Notes: generated by a model not told the origin, from the letters alone. Shown: positions 29,250-42,500, counted from the first letter of the stretch. The stretch: 64,000 bases of DNA from Chlorella sorokiniana (GCA_025917655.1 CP084618.1:248001-312000); one strand, 5' to 3'. Program-made: numbers and translations.

Positions 29250-30154
29250 GGGCAGCAGAGGAGGGCAGGCTCTTCAGGCGTGCTGGCTGCCTGACTGGGG
29301 CGGTGCCTGTGCAGCTGTGTTGAGGGCACTGGGACGGCTCGATTCCGAGATGTGACGGCCGTGTAATTGATGCAAGAGATGAGCAGTGATCGACGGAGCA
29401 CAATGCGCCACCAGGCCGGTGATTTAATGCTTATTTGGCAGGTGGCTGTTTTGTCCTATTGCGGCGGCAGGACAATCCCTCACGTATTGCCAACCCAGCC
29501 GTGCGCCTTTATCGCACGGCCGAGCAGTATGAGTCGCTCCCGAGAACCTTATCGACGAATTTCAGGCTCGGCACTGTCCAGTCGCGCTGAGAACGCCGTG
29601 GCGGCGGCGGCGGCGGCGACGGCATCAGGTGATGCTTGCCGCAGGTAGGCGGGGAGGTGAATCATTCTGCAGTAGCTTGCCAGGTTGAACGGAGTATCAA
29701 AACCCATAAACATGACCATGGAGCTCGGCAGCGAGGCTTGCCAAGTTTGGGGGCTCGGCGGCAGCGGATCCCCTGGCACCGCTGGTAGCACGCCGCCCAT
29801 CCAGCACACAGCAGGCACAGGCAGCTGCCAGCCTTGACTTCAGCCGCTTCCCCGCAAACCTGCCAAGCAGCTCTGCCGCTCTCAGCCGCCCTTCTGAGCC
29901 TGCTGCCCCCTTCCAAGTGCGTCGCTCCCGCTGTCACCTCAGCTTGACTCACACCAGGAGGAGACGGCCATGAAAGCAACAACAGAGGGCACACTGCCAA
30001 TCAAACTGATGAAAGCAGAAGGTGTGAAAAGCGCAGAAGGACAGGAAATGCATGCCCGGCAGTATGGAAAAAATGTGAAAGCACGGAAGCAATGCGTGCT
30101 GCCCGCATCGGCGGCTCAGCACCGCCGCATGCACCCCCCTTGTCAAGTGCATAA
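29250..30154. other. Intergenic region upstream of THIC
   Basis: It holds the THIC promoter and 5' leader and the 3' flank of the coiled-coil gene. A minus-strand frame at 29549-29818 (containing GFDTPFNLASYCRMIHLPAY) has protein-like composition, but there is no family match I know and no splice partner, so I do not call it a gene. Confidence 0.5.
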
Positions 30155-33100
30155 CTAGTAGAAACCTGTTGCGCGAGCCGACAGCTGCTCGGCTGCTGCC
30201 CTGGCGGCGGCAAGGCGGTGGCCGCGCCAGTTGAGAGGGGGCCAGGCCACGCCGTTGCGCCGCAGCCAGCTGGCAGCATCGCAGGCGCCCAGGCCGCCGC
30301 CGCCGCAGCTGCCCCGCCTGAGGCCGTCGCATCGCATGCACAGCGGTGCCCCGGCTGAGCCATGCTCGCCAGCCAAGAGGGCGGCTGCTGGGCGCCCGCT
30401 TACAGCGCAGGCTGGGGCGGCCAGCCTTGAGGCTGTTGCGGCTGGCGCAGCCGCGCCTGGGCAGCTGCTTGCTTGCCCCGCGCCCACCCAGCTGCAGCGT
30501 TAGCTGACAGCCCACTCCAGGGCTGCTGCCCGAGGCGCCGCGCACCCTGCTGGCGGGCAGCAACAGCGCACCCCCTGGTGCAGCTGCTTGCTGGGCTGCT
30601 GCGGAGGCGACGCCGCGCTGGCCTGGGACAGTCAGCGGCGCTGGAGAGCAGACGGGCCCAAGGGGCCCCGCCCTGCTGCCGCTCCTGCAGGCTGTGAGGA
30701 GGCTGGGAAGAGGGAGAGCAACGCAGCGACTGCTGCCTCCCTGGCTGCTGGTGGCAGGCCCCCCAGCAGCGGGGCACCCGCTGCTGCTGCAGCTGCGGGC
30801 GCGTGCGGCAGCAGGTGCCCGCCCGGCGCGGCGCCAGCACCGGCCTGTGCCGCCGCCTGAGGATCCAGCGGGGTCCCACGCACGCACCGTCTGCACCGGT
30901 TGGTGCGCCGCGCCTGCCGGCGGCGTGACCTGAGGCTGTGTGGCTGGCGCAGCCGCGGCTGGCAGCAGCAGCTGCCGGTGCGCCTCCGTGGCTGCAAGGC
31001 CAGGCTGGTGCGCCTCCGTGGCTTCAAGGCCAGCCAGCCGCTCCACCACCCTCTCCAGGCTCGAGCGCACCTCAGTCAGCACAGGCAGGGCGCCGGGCAG
31101 CGCAACACGCGCCAGCCTTGAGTTCACCGTCAAACTAATCACCGCTGCCGCCGTTGTCTCCGCTGCGCAGAACATTACGACATCCTTTGTGGCCCGCAAC
31201 TGGGCAGCCGCCAGCTGGTACCCGGCCTGCAGCTCCTGCAGCATCGTCGCGCCGACTGGCTGCGGCTGGGGGCCAGCCGCAAGCAGGGCGGCCGTCGCAG
31301 CCGCCGCCTCGACCTTTGCCCGCTCCTCCGCAGCTTTGGCAGCCGCCGCCGCCTCGGCCTTTGCCCGCTCCTCCGCAGCTTTGGCGGCCGCCGCCGCCTC
31401 GGCCTTTGCCCGCTCCTCCTCAGCTTTGGCAGCCGCCGCCGCCTGCTGGGCCTCCGCCAAGCGTGCCTCCCGCTCAGATTGTGCTGCCCTCGCCGCTTGC
31501 TGCTTGTGCGCAGTCACCAGCTGGCCTGCGCGCTGCAGCGCAGCCCTCAGCAGCTCCTGCAGCTCTGCATTGCGCCGCTCTGCCCGCTGCAGCGGGCCCT
31601 CCAGCTCTGCCGCACGCTGCTGGGCAGCTTCAACCTGAGCTGCCCGCTGTGCCTCCAGCTCGGCACTGCGCTGCTCTGCCTCCTGCAGCTGGCCCTCCAG
31701 CTTTGCCGCACGCTGCTGGGCAGCTTCAGCCTGAGCTGCCCGCTGTACCTCCAGCTCAGCACTGCGCTGCTCTGCCTGCTGCAGCTGGCCCTCCAGCTTT
31801 GCCGCACGCTGCTGGGCAGCTTCAGCCTGAGCTGCCCGCTGTGCCTCCAGCTCAGCACTGCGCTGCTCTGCCTGCTGCAGCTGGCCCTCCAGCTTTGCCG
31901 CACGCTGCTGGGCAGCTTCAGCCTGAGCTGCCCGCTGTGCCTCCAGCTCAGCACTGCGCTGCTCTGCCTGCTGCAGCTGGCCCTCCAGCTTTGCCGCACG
32001 CTGCTGGGCAGCTTCAGCCTGAGCTGCCCGCTGTGCCTCCAGCTCAGCACTGCGCTGCTCTGCCTGCTGCAGCTGGCCCTCCAGCTTTGCCGCACGCTGC
32101 TGGGCAGCTTCAGCCTGAGCTGCCCGCTGTGCCTCCAGCTCAGCACTGCGCTGCTCTGCCTGCTGCAGCTGGCCCTCCAGCTTTGCCGCACGCTGCTGGG
32201 CAGCTTCAGCCTGAGCTGCCCGCTGTGCCTCCAGCTCAGCACTGCGCTGCTCTGCCTGCTGCAGCTGGCCCTCCAGCTTTGCCGCACGCTGCTGGGCAGC
32301 TTCAGCCTGAGCTGCCCGCTGTGCCTCCAGCTCAGCACTGCGCTGCTCTGCCTGCTGCAGCTGGCCCTCCAGCTTTGCCGCACGCTGCTGGGCAGCTTCA
32401 GCCTGAGCTGCCCGCTGTGCCTCCAGCTCAGCACTGCGCTGCTCTGCCTCCTGCAGCTGGCCCTCCAGCTTTGCCGCACGCTGCTGGGCAGCTTTGGCCT
32501 GGGCTGCCCGCTGTGCCTCCAGCGCAGCACTGCGCTGCTCTGCCTGCTGCAGCTGGCCCTCCAGCCCTGCAATGCGCGGCTGGGCACGCTGGGCGGCTTC
32601 CGCCTGAGCTGCCCGCTGCGCCTCAGCCTGCAAAATGACAGAGAGAATAAGGCTTGAGAAGCTCAGGGCCTGGAATCCGACATCGCAAACACGGCATGCA
32701 AGCATTGCTTCATGGCCACCCACCTTCTTGAGCTCCCTCTGCAGCTCCTCCTTCTCCCCTTTGGTGGCTTCCAGCTGCTGCCGGTGCTGAGCAGCAGACG
32801 CCTTCAGCTCCTTTATCTCCTTGGCCTGCATGGAAGGCACAGCACAAAGCAGTGACGAGCTGCAACATAAACGAGCGGCCTGCAGAAACACGCCACATCA
32901 CGCAACGTACAGCAGGGAAGCCGACCTGCCGCAGCCTGGCCTCCTCAGCTGCATTACGCTCCGCAACCGCAGCATCAAGCTGCCGCTGCAGCCGCTGCCT
33001 GGTCTGCTCAGCTGCGGCGCGATCCCGCTGCAGGCGTCGCTTGTGCTCCTCAGCCGAGGCGCACTGCTCCTGCGCAGCCTCAAGCTGCTGCTGCAGCTCC

Positions 33101-35904
33101 TCCTTCTCTCCTGTGGCGGCTTCCAGCTGCTGCCGGTGAAGAGCAGCAGACGCCTTCAAGTTCTTGATTTCCTTGGTCTGAATGGAAGGGCAAGCAAAAT
33201 GCAGTGACAAGGCGCACACGCGGGAGGCACCCAAAACGCTTGGCCTGCACAACACAGCCGCAGCGCCAACAAACATCAGGGAGGCCAACCTGCTGCTGGA
33301 CAGAGCACTCGAGTTGTGCGGATTCCGCCTGCGCCGTCTTCAGCTCACGCTGCAGCCGCTGCTTGTGCTCCTCAGCCGATGCACACTGCTCCTGCGCCGC
33401 CCCAAGCTGCTGTTGCAGCTCCTTGTTCTCCTTGTTAGCGGCTCCCAGCTGCTGCCGGTGCTGAGAAGCTGACCACTTCAGGCGCCCAATCTCCTTGGCC
33501 TGAATGGAACGGCAGGCACAATTGCAGTGACAAGCTGCTCACAAACTGGAGGCACCCCAAAAAATCGGCCTGCAGAAAAGTGCCGCAGCGTGCCACAATA
33601 AGCAAGGAGGCCAACCTGCTCCTGGACTTTGCGCTTGCGGTTCAATGACCGCTCCCTCATCTCATTCAGCTCCTGCTTCTGCTGCTTATACTGCTGCGCG
33701 GCAGTCTCCTGCATCTTCTGCAGTTCCCTGGCCTGCAAGTGAGGGGTTAAGGACGGTGTTGCGGGTGTGAGGTTGCAAAGGCGAGTTTAGCTTTGCCTGC
33801 AACATGGTTGCGGCCCCGCCACAGCACGCGGGCAGCCAACCGACAGACGCACATGCTGGCGCTCGTGCCGCGACAGCTCCTCATCATGCTCCTCCCCCGC
33901 CGCTTCAGCGCCTCCCTCAGCTTTGCGACCTTTGCAGCAGGGGCAGGGGGCAACCAACCGAACCTCTTATCCGCGCAACGTAAGGCCGACCTGCTAGCCG
34001 AAACACGCAGTGGCAAAGCGGGCGCACAGCAGCAAGCTGGCAGCTCACATCACGCACCTCAACTTCCAGCTCAGCGATGCGGCGCCGTCCCCCTAATGCC
34101 GCCCCGTCCCTGCCGCCGCTTCCGACTGGGGAGCTCTCACAGCAGGTGCCGTCGGGCGGCAGCAGCTGCTGGCGCAGCGTGGGTCTTGGCTGCTGCAGCA
34201 CGTGCCTGGTGTAGCCCTCGGGGTCGGCTGCCCTCACCGCAGCCTCGCGCTGGTTGGCGGCCCTCCTGCCCTCCCGTGTCAGCGGCAGCGGGTAAGCGTG
34301 CGGGAAGCAGCCTTTTTGTGCAGCGCCGCCAGGTCAAGGAACGTGTGATGGTCTCGCACCACGATGCATGCGCGGATGGCTGCCGCCTGCTCTGCACCCT
34401 CCGCCAAGACATGGTCAATCAGCCAGTCCAGCGGCGGGTGCTCCTTGGCTTGCTGCTCGTCGTAGCGCCCCAACTCCGGTGCCAACAGGCTGCCCAACCA
34501 CTCGATGTTGCCAGCAAGGGATCCAGGCCCCTTCTGCGCTTGCGGTCGCCTATCCCTGTGGGCCGGATGGAGGGGTGTGCGTGGGTGGGTGGATGGGTGG
34601 GGGTCGGGTGGAGGGGCGGGGATGGGATCGGTGACGGGGGCCGGGATGGGGGCGCGCGGCAGCGGCAGCGGCATAGGCCGTCAACTGGCAATCGGGCTCT
34701 GCACGCGCATGCTCTGCTGTGCTGCGCAAAGCAGTCTGCGGCTGCCAAACGCTGCTGCCCCAGCATGCACAATTCCCTGGCTGTTGTGGTCCCAACAAGC
34801 GCGGCAACAGGAGCGAAACGGCAACGTTAGCGCCGCACTCTGCGTGTGGGATCAGCAGCTTGAGGTTGGCCACCAGGCTGCGCACGCGCTCCGATGGGGC
34901 GGTGCGGTCGTTCACGAGGAGCTCCACCAGAGTGCTCTGCAGGGAGACAGGCACAGCGCCGCTCGAAACCGGGCGGCGGGCACAGAGGCACCCCTCGCTG
35001 GGCATGCCTTCATGCCGATCAGGCGCTGCACCCTTCCAGGTTGGCTGGCTGGCAGCAGGTGGGGCGCCGTGGCGGGAGAGGCCCGCAGGCAGCGCAACAA
35101 TGTGGCACCTGTCCCTCGAGCTTTCGCTTCGCGCGGCGGCAGCGCTGCTCCTCGGCAGCCTCCGCCCACGAGCCGCGCCGCCGCTTGGAGCCGGAGCGGC
35201 GGGGCACCAGCTCCTCGTTGTCCAGCCACGCGTCGCTGCCGCTCTTAACGCAGCGCAACCACAGGGAGCCGTCCTCGCCCTCCACCTGCATGGCGGCGGC
35301 AGCGGGCGGGGGCGTGTGGCCAGGCTGCGGGGTGAGGGGGCGCGTGCTGGCCGGGCCGGGACAAATCAGGGCAGCACACAGCAGCATGCACGGCGTGCGC
35401 AGCGTGGGCAGGTCGGCGTGCCTTGTGCCAGATGGTGGGGCCGTGCGGGCGCATGTCCACCCCGGCCAGCGCCTCAACGACGTAGCGCAGCTGGATGCCG
35501 CCCGGAAGCGCACGTTCTCCTGCGGCTTCTTGCCCACCGAGTCCAGGCTGCTGACGGAGCGAAGCACCACGTCGCCCTGCAGCTCCAGCTCCGCGCCCGC
35601 CTCCAGCCGCACGTGGCCCCGAAGCGCCTTGATCTCCCTCCAGCGCCCATCTGGTGCAACCGCCTTGCCCGTCTGCGGCAGCAGCAGGGCCGGCAGGGCA
35701 GCACTCGACGCATGGGCGGCTGCACGTGCAGGCCCCGGCAGGGCTGCGCTTCGATGAGCACCCGGCGCCGCCGCTGGGCGCACCTCCGGGTCATGTGCGA
35801 TGAGGACGGTCAGCTTCGAGCGCTCCTCCTCGTCCGCATCCTCTTTCTCTTTCTTGCCAAGCCTGCCAGGCAGTGCATAGAACGCCATCACCTGGCGGCG
35901 TATC
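30155..35904 (-). CDS. Long coiled-coil protein with novel N-terminal region and 32-residue repeats
   Basis: The 5' exon is not resolved; the first exon I can place starts after an acceptor at 35905 (VMAFYALPGRLGKK). The next exons give RWREIKALRGHVRLEAGAEL, VVLRSVSSLDSVG, LRYVVEALAGVDMRPHG, GSLWLRCVKSGSDAWLDNEE, LVELLVNDRTAPSERVRSL and ACIVVRDHHTFLDLAAL. I cannot name this N-terminal region. From about 33730 down it is long coiled coil: KEIKNLKASAALHRQQLEAA-type exons repeat three times, followed by eleven 32-residue units (31579-32634), then AKAAEERAKAEAAAA repeats. The C-terminus is best read as WLRRNGVAWPPLNWRGH to ARATGFY at 30155, which needs frame changes near 30870 and 30640. Frame breaks also fall at 35501-35503 and probably 34313-34317. 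A structural or cytoskeletal role is a guess only. Confidence 0.6.
31579..32634 (-). repeat. Eleven-copy 96-bp coding minisatellite
   Basis: The landmark TCTGCC recurs exactly every 96 bp at 31579, 31675, 31771 and so on to 32539. Each unit encodes 32 residues with KLEGQLQQAEQRSAELEAQ and RAAQAEAAQQRAA. Middle copies are almost identical; the outer ones vary more. Confidence 0.95.
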
Positions 35905-36618
35905 CTGAAACGGGGGCGAGGAGGACGGGGGGGTCGGGCGCCGCCGCCGGTCAGCTGGGGTGGGCTGGGGGCAGGTTCGCGTTAAGTTTCAAGAGTTTTG
36001 GATCGGATGTGACAGTAGCAGGCACCGCAGAGCGACACAGCACAGAGGTGGCGTAGTGGCGAACTTGGCCTCGGCATACAAAGCCCCAAACCATGCCTGG
36101 ACTCGCCTGCCAATCCAAGTTACCCTTCAAGCTAGCAATTCAGGTGCGAACGAGGCCTCAGACTGTGCCTGCCCGGTTGCTGGACAGCAATCTCGTCACT
36201 CCTGAGCTTTACGCTCCCTGCCAGGCCAGCTGATGCCTGAGAGCGACCAGACAAACAGACAGCAGGGTTTGTGAACCGTTCATTCATGCGGCAACCCGGT
36301 TCCCACTGCGAACTCCCGCCCAAACCTCCTGGATCACGACAGCGCTATCAATCCAGCTCCACTTGCAGGTTTCTTTGCATCGAAAGTCAAGTCGATTGGT
36401 TCTTGTTTGTGACATATTGTGCCGCAGCTGGGGGCCAGGCTCTGGCGGTCTCCAACGCAGTCCTGCCGGCAGCAGGCGGCGACGGGGCGGCGGCCGGGCG
36501 AGGCTTGAAGTGATTACATGCGACTCGAAAGCATATCCATGAAAGAATGTGTGGAAAAGAATAGATGGTGTGTGATGGACAGGTAATCAAACGCAGGGTG
36601 AAAGGAAAAATTCGGTGG
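35905..36618. other. Intergenic region downstream of the THADA-like gene
   Basis: It contains the unresolved 5' end and promoter of the coiled-coil gene and the 3' UTR of the THADA-like gene. It is less GC-rich than its flanks. No other gene is visible. Confidence 0.5.
36514..36518 (-). terminator. Candidate TGTAA polyadenylation signal for the THADA-like gene
   Basis: TTACA on the + strand is TGTAA on the minus strand, about 100 nt past the stop at 36619. Confidence 0.4.
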
Positions 36619-38198
36619 TCACACCAAGAACAGGACCTGCTCGCGCTGGCGCCCCCGGGGGCCCCCCGCCTCCCGCCGCTGCCACGCCGCAGCAGCCACC
36701 GACCCCACCCCCACAAGCTGCGGCGCGGAGGCCGCGGCCGCCGCCGGCCCCGCCGCGCCCTCCGCCAAGGCCAGGGCGGCGGCGGCAGTGCTGCGGTCCC
36801 AAGGCGCCGAGGCGGCGTCTCGCGGCAGGTGCGCCGCCGCCCACAGCGCCAGCCAGCCGCGGCTGAGCTCCACAAAGCGCTGCTGGTGCGGCGGCAGCAC
36901 CTCGGCGGCGGCGGGGCCCTCCCCGCGCTCGGCGCCCGCAGCGCCGGCGCCAGCTGCGCCAGGTGCCAGGCGGCAACCGCCGCCCAGGCGCGCGTGGCGT
37001 GCGCTGCGGGCGAGTCGGGAGGCAGGCTGGGCAGCAGGCCAGCCAGGCAGCCGGCCGCCAGCTGCAATGGTTTGGGGGCAGGGAGGTGCAGAGGTGGACA
37101 AGACGCCGAAGCCGCAAGGAAAAGGGAGGGGGCAGGCTTCCGGCCGTTGCATGCACGCGTTGAGGCGAGCAGCCGGGCCAGGCAGCATCAGCAGAAATAG
37201 CAGCAGCAGCGGCAGCAGCAGCAGCGGCACCTGCGCCAGCAGCAGCGGCTCCTCATGCATGTTGTCGGGCTCGCGGTCAAACAGCTTCTCGGCAGCCGCC
37301 GCGCAGCCGCCGCCCCGCCCCGCCGCCGCGTCCTCGCCGCCGGCCCAGCACAGTCGGCGCAGCAGGGAGAGCAGGGCGGGGTGGGGGCCGAAGCGCGCCG
37401 TCAGGGCGGGCAGCACGCGGCGCAGCAGCCGCTCCTCGCAAGGCGCCGCCGGCTCGCAGCCCGCCTCCGCCTCCGCCTCTGCTGCTGCCGCCGCCGGGGC
37501 CCAGCCGGGGTGGCCAGTGCCGCCGCCGCCGCCGCCGTCGCAGCGCCGCGCACCTCCTCGTCGTCGTCTTCCACCAGCTGCAGCAGCGCTTCCCAGGCGG
37601 CGGCCGCCGCCGCCTGCCGCCCGCGTCAGACTGGGAGGGCTGCAGGGCCAGCAGGCCGGAGGCCGCCAGCGCCTCCGCCGCCGCCAGGCGCAGCTCGGGC
37701 AGCTGAGCGGGCGCTGCGCACTGCCGCGCGAGCGCCAGCAGCGCGTCGGCGGCCCGCGCGGCGGCTGCGCCGCCGCCGTCGCCCGGCAGGCCGCCGCCGG
37801 CGCGCAGCGCCGCCGCCGCCAGCGGCCCCAGGCAGCGCACCGCGTGGCGCCGGGTCGCAGCGTCGCCGCCGTCGCCGCCCGCGTGCCGCAGCACCGCGAA
37901 AAACTCGGCTTCCCACGCCGCTGGCACCGTTTGTCCAGCAGCAGCAAAGGCATCTTCGTCGTCGGAGGAGCAGACGGGGTGGCGGCGTCGCTGCCGGGAG
38001 GCAGCGCCGCCAGTAGGGCCAGCAGGCGGCGCCGCCCTTGGCGCACGCCTCTCGATCCAGCTGGGCCCACAGCAGCGGGCGCAGGCCGGGAGCGCTCAGC
38101 TGCCCTGCCGCCGCCGCGCGCCCCACCACCTTCAGCGCGGCGCAGCGCACCTCGGCCAGGGGCGACTGCAGCGCGGTTTCCAGGCGGAAGACCAGCAG

Positions 38199-38233
<35 letters not shown>

Positions 38234-39485
38234 TGGCAACGGAGTCGCTGGAGCGGCTGGGGTGCAGGGCTGCTGCTGCTGCGGCGCGCTGCTGCGCCCC
38301 CAGCAGCTGGGAGAAGAAGAGCTGGGCGGCGTGCTTGAAGGCCAGGGAGGCGGCGGGGCTGACGTGGTCGGGGGCGGCGCCGCCGTCGGTGGTACTGCGG
38401 TGGGAGGCGTGTGTGTGTGTGTGTGTGTGTGGTGAGAGGGCAGCTGCAGCTGCTGGTGGCGACCGCAGTCCAGGGCCGCGAAGCTGCGCGTGCTGACAGG
38501 GCAGCGATGTGTTGAAAAGGCTGAGGCCGCCGTCGCACGAAAGAAAGGGCAGCAAGGAGCAGCGGGAGGGGGTGCACGAGCGCTGGAAGGCGGGAGCTAG
38601 CAGGGGCAGCAGAGCGAGGGGCCTCGGAAGCGGACCAAAAGGGCGCGCTGCGGCCATGCAGGCGCTGCACGCAACGCCACCGTGGTCGGCGGCAACAGCA
38701 GCGACGGCGCCAGCGGCGGCGGGGCCTCACCGCCGGATGGCCGTCCAGCACAGCCCCTGCACCACCGTCAGCCAGCGGTCTGCGCCGGCCAGCACAGCCA
38801 GCGCGGGCGGCGGCGCGCCGGCGGGCGGGGCGCCCGGGCGGCGCGCAGCGCGGCGGCGGCGGCGGCCGCCACCCGCAGGTACTCCAGCGACACCACCGCC
38901 GGCACCACGCTCAGCTTCTCCAGGCCTCCTCGTGCGGTACCGCTGCGGTACACCAGGAAGCAGGCCGGCAGCGCCACGTCGTTCAGCGGGCGGGCGGCCG
39001 CCGCCAGCAGCGCCTCGCAGGCGGCGGCGTCGCCGCCCGCCGCCGCCGCCTCCAGCAGCGCGCGCAGCTGCAGCAGGCAGCCGTGCAGAGCGTTGAAGGA
39101 GGGGCGGCTGGGCGGCGGCGCATCCGCGTCGTCGGCCGCCGCCGCTGCCAGCGCGTGCTTGGAGGAGAAGCGTGCTGCTGCTGCTGCGGCGGCAAAGCCC
39201 GCCACTACGGAGTCGGCCAGCGCCGCCGCCGCGCCCGGCTGCGCCTCGGGGGCAGCAGCGGCGGCAGCGCCGCCGCAGCCCAGCCGCCGCACGGCCAGCG
39301 GGGGGGCGGCGGCGCAGCGCTGCAGGGGCGGCACAAAGGCGGCGGGGGCGAGCCGCTCTTCGGCCAGCCCCGAGCTGCCGGAGCTGCCGCTGAGCCGGCT
39401 GAGCTGCGAGGGGCGCAGGCGGGAGAGCAGCACCAGCACTGGGAACAGGCTGGGGTGCATGGCCGCCCGGCGCCGCCGCCGCCGT

Positions 39486-39521
<36 letters not shown>

Positions 39522-42500
39522 CGTCGACCAGCGCGGCGGCGGCGCGCCAGCTGGCGCAGCAGGAAGGGGTGCAGGGAGGGGTGGCGGGCGAAGAAGTCGG
39601 CGGCTGTGGGCGCGCGCTTGGCAGCCACAGTTCCCTGCGCAGTCAGCGGCAGAAGAAAGGTGTGTGGGGGGGGGGGGGTCACAAAATGGGCGGCGGGAGC
39701 ACTGCAACGTGCAGGCCGAGCTGACGCAGGGGACCGCCGCTTGCCGCCGCAGCTGCTGCTGCTGGGTGCCCTGGGCACTGCGGGTGGGGGCCTCTGGCAC
39801 AGAGCGGCCTTCCAGGGACCTCGCACGCTTCTGCTGCCGCAGCGTAGCAGGAAGCCGCCGCGCCGGGCAGCCAGCCAGCCAGCCAGGCGGCAGAGAGTGG
39901 GCGGGGGGGGGCAGCAAAGCGCACCTTGCCCGCGGCGTTGCGGAAGCCCAGCAGGCGCACCAGCAGCGCGGTGTAGCACAGAGAGGCGGCGTTGCGGACC
40001 TGGGGGGGGGGGCAGGAATGGGGGGTAAAACAAACCACAATCTGAGTCGTCGCGACCGGACCTCTCTGGCCCCACGCTGAGCTCCCCAGCACGCGCACGC
40101 AGCAGCATACATTGCAGAAAACATAAGCCCCCCTTCCCCCAGCAGGGCCCCACCTCCCACTGCGGCGCCCCCATGCCCAGCACGGCGGCCTGCAGGCCGG
40201 GGGCCAGGTGGGCGGAGGCCTCCACCGCCAGGTCAGCGTCCTGGAACACAGAGCGCAGGCAGTTGAGGGCGTGCACGCTGCGGGCAGGACAAAGGGGGAG
40301 AAGCAGCTGCGCGTGAGCGGGGGAATGGGGGAGGGGGAGGCTGGAGACAGCTTGGGAGTGTAAGGGGCGCGCGTGCTGTGTGAGCGGCCTGGTTGGCAAC
40401 AGGCACTGGACCGGAAGAGAGATGCCCAGAAAGGCGGGGCTGGAGTGCGCCCTGCCGAGCGTACGACTGCCCTGCCCCCCGCAACCCCCCAAAACAACAA
40501 CAACAACAAGCGCGGCGGTTTCAGGACTCGGGCTGGCGGCACAGGAGGGGCGCGGTGCGGCAGGGACACGCAGCGCAAGCGGGGTTCAGCAGCCACGCGC
40601 CCCCACCCCCACCGCGGCCAGGAGTGGTCGGCGTGCTGCTCGGCGTCGCCGCCCGCGGTGGCCAGCAGCTCCGCCATGCCCTCGTGCAGCAGGGCCTGTG
40701 TAGTTTGGGGGCAGAACGGGTGTGTGTGTTGGAGGTGTTTGGTGGGGCGGGGGGTGCAGACTGTGTGTGTGTGTGGTATGAGTATTCAGGGTCGCATGTG
40801 TGAGGAAAGGGTGGGGCGAGCGAGGGACTCCCGTTCGTCAGGCAACCGTGAGCAGGCAGCACAGCAGCTGCAACGCCGCCCAGCTGAGAACTCTTCGAAG
40901 TTCAGTGTTGCTAGCAGGCGCCGCACGCTCTCAGCAAGCACAGCGCGCCGGGCGGGCCCGCAATGCAACGCAAGGCTGCCGGGGGACGGAGGCGGGAAAG
41001 CAAGCCGCGCCGCACCTTGCGCCCGCCGTCGGGCTCTGCGTAGAAGATGGCGGCGACGCCAAACGGCAGGCCGGCTGCAGCACAACAGGGGGAAATATGT
41101 GTGTGGGGGTGGAGTCATTGCTGGGAAGAGTTGCCGCGGCGCAGCTACAGTCTGACCCCCCCACGCTGCCCCCCTCCCAAACACCCACCCACCCACCCGA
41201 GCGGCGCACGATGTCGGCTTGGCCCTGGTCGGGCCGCCGCATGAAGGCGAGGAAGCTGGCCAGGCAGGCGCGGGGCAGCGTGCGCAGCGCGGGGTCCCCC
41301 CGCCGCCAGCAGCTGCTCGCACAGCGCCGCAAACCCCTGCTGCGTCTTGTCCACCGCGCCGTTGTGCTTCAGCTGGCACAGCAGCACGGTGAAGCGGCGG
41401 GCCATGTCGGACAGCTGGCCGGCGTCCAGCAGCGCGGAGGGCCTGCGGCGGCAAGCAGGCAGGGGGCAGGGCGAGGGAGGGGTGGGCGGGCGGCGGAGTA
41501 TGTGCGGCAGGGAGCCGGGGCCCGTGCATTGTTGCTCTGCGTCAATACCATCAGCAAAAAGGGCGTGCCCGCGTGACAGGCTGGCGTCGAGGGGAAGGGG
41601 GTATGGGGGCAACGGGCGATCGGAGGCGGCCCCAGCCTCTCTTAAAAGCGGCCCGCGGCAGCAGCCGGTGCAGCGGGCGCAGCGGGCGCAGCAGGCGGCG
41701 CTCACCCTCGATGGGCAGCGCGCGCGCCAGGGCCCCAGCAGCAGACCCGCCTCCTTGGCGCTCTGCCAGGCCCCGTGTTGAGCACCTGGGCCGAGGGGCC
41801 CAGCGCGTCGCCGCCACCGCCGCCGCCGCCGGTCGAGGGCGGCAGGGCGCCGCCGTCCTCCCCAGCAGCTCCACCTCGTCAGCATCCACGTCGGCGGCGT
41901 CGGTGTTCTGGTCCTGCGGTTGATCAAACAGTTGGTTGGTTGATTTGGCATTCCAGCACGCAACGTAGGAAGCAATAATGAATTGGTGAGCAAAGCAAGT
42001 TGACAGGCGACTGTCGGTGCTCTGGTGCTGTGGGTCTTACGAAGCGACTGGCTGGACCCCCTCGGTGGGCACGAGCAGCGGGAGAAGCGTGTGGATGCAG
42101 CAGGTGGGAGGGGGCCAGGGCAGCGAAGAAGTGCGGCGGCGCTGCTGGCGCTTCTGGAGGCAATCGCGTGGCGCGCCAACGGGCGGCCCGTCGCACGAGG
42201 GGCGCGTTTGAGCTGCCTAGGTAAGAAGAATCAGCAAGGGAGCCCGCCGGACGGCCCACCTGCGGCTTGCTGAGGATGGGCAGGGTGATGTCGCTGACAG
42301 CATAGGTGAGCGCCAGGAGGCGGGAGACCAGGCCGCGCCAGTCGCGGGCGGCGGCGCCGCCGCCCTCGCCCCCTGCCTCCGCCAGGCGACGCCAGGGGAC
42401 GAGCGGGACGGCGTACCTGCGGCGCCGCGGGGTGGGAAGCAAGAAGGAATGAGGAGAAGACAGCGGCGGGGACTGCCAGGGACACCCAGGCAGGCCCCCA

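Noticed and set aside
29640-29720. Possible TPP-riboswitch-like string (CTCCGTTCAACCTGG on the minus strand)
   Set aside because: The CTGAGA element and the GATGCCAGCGTAGGG half are missing at the expected spacing, and the stretch lies inside an open frame.
31154-32638. Long + strand open frames across the minisatellite (Pro/Ala/Leu-rich repeats)
   Set aside because: They are antisense or shifted readings of the 96-bp coding repeat. A repeat without stops stays open in several frames. The minus-strand frame gives a coherent coiled coil.
36788-38338. 516-residue + strand open frame
   Set aside because: Antisense shadow of the C-terminal THADA-like exons, with Arg-rich composition and no conserved motif.
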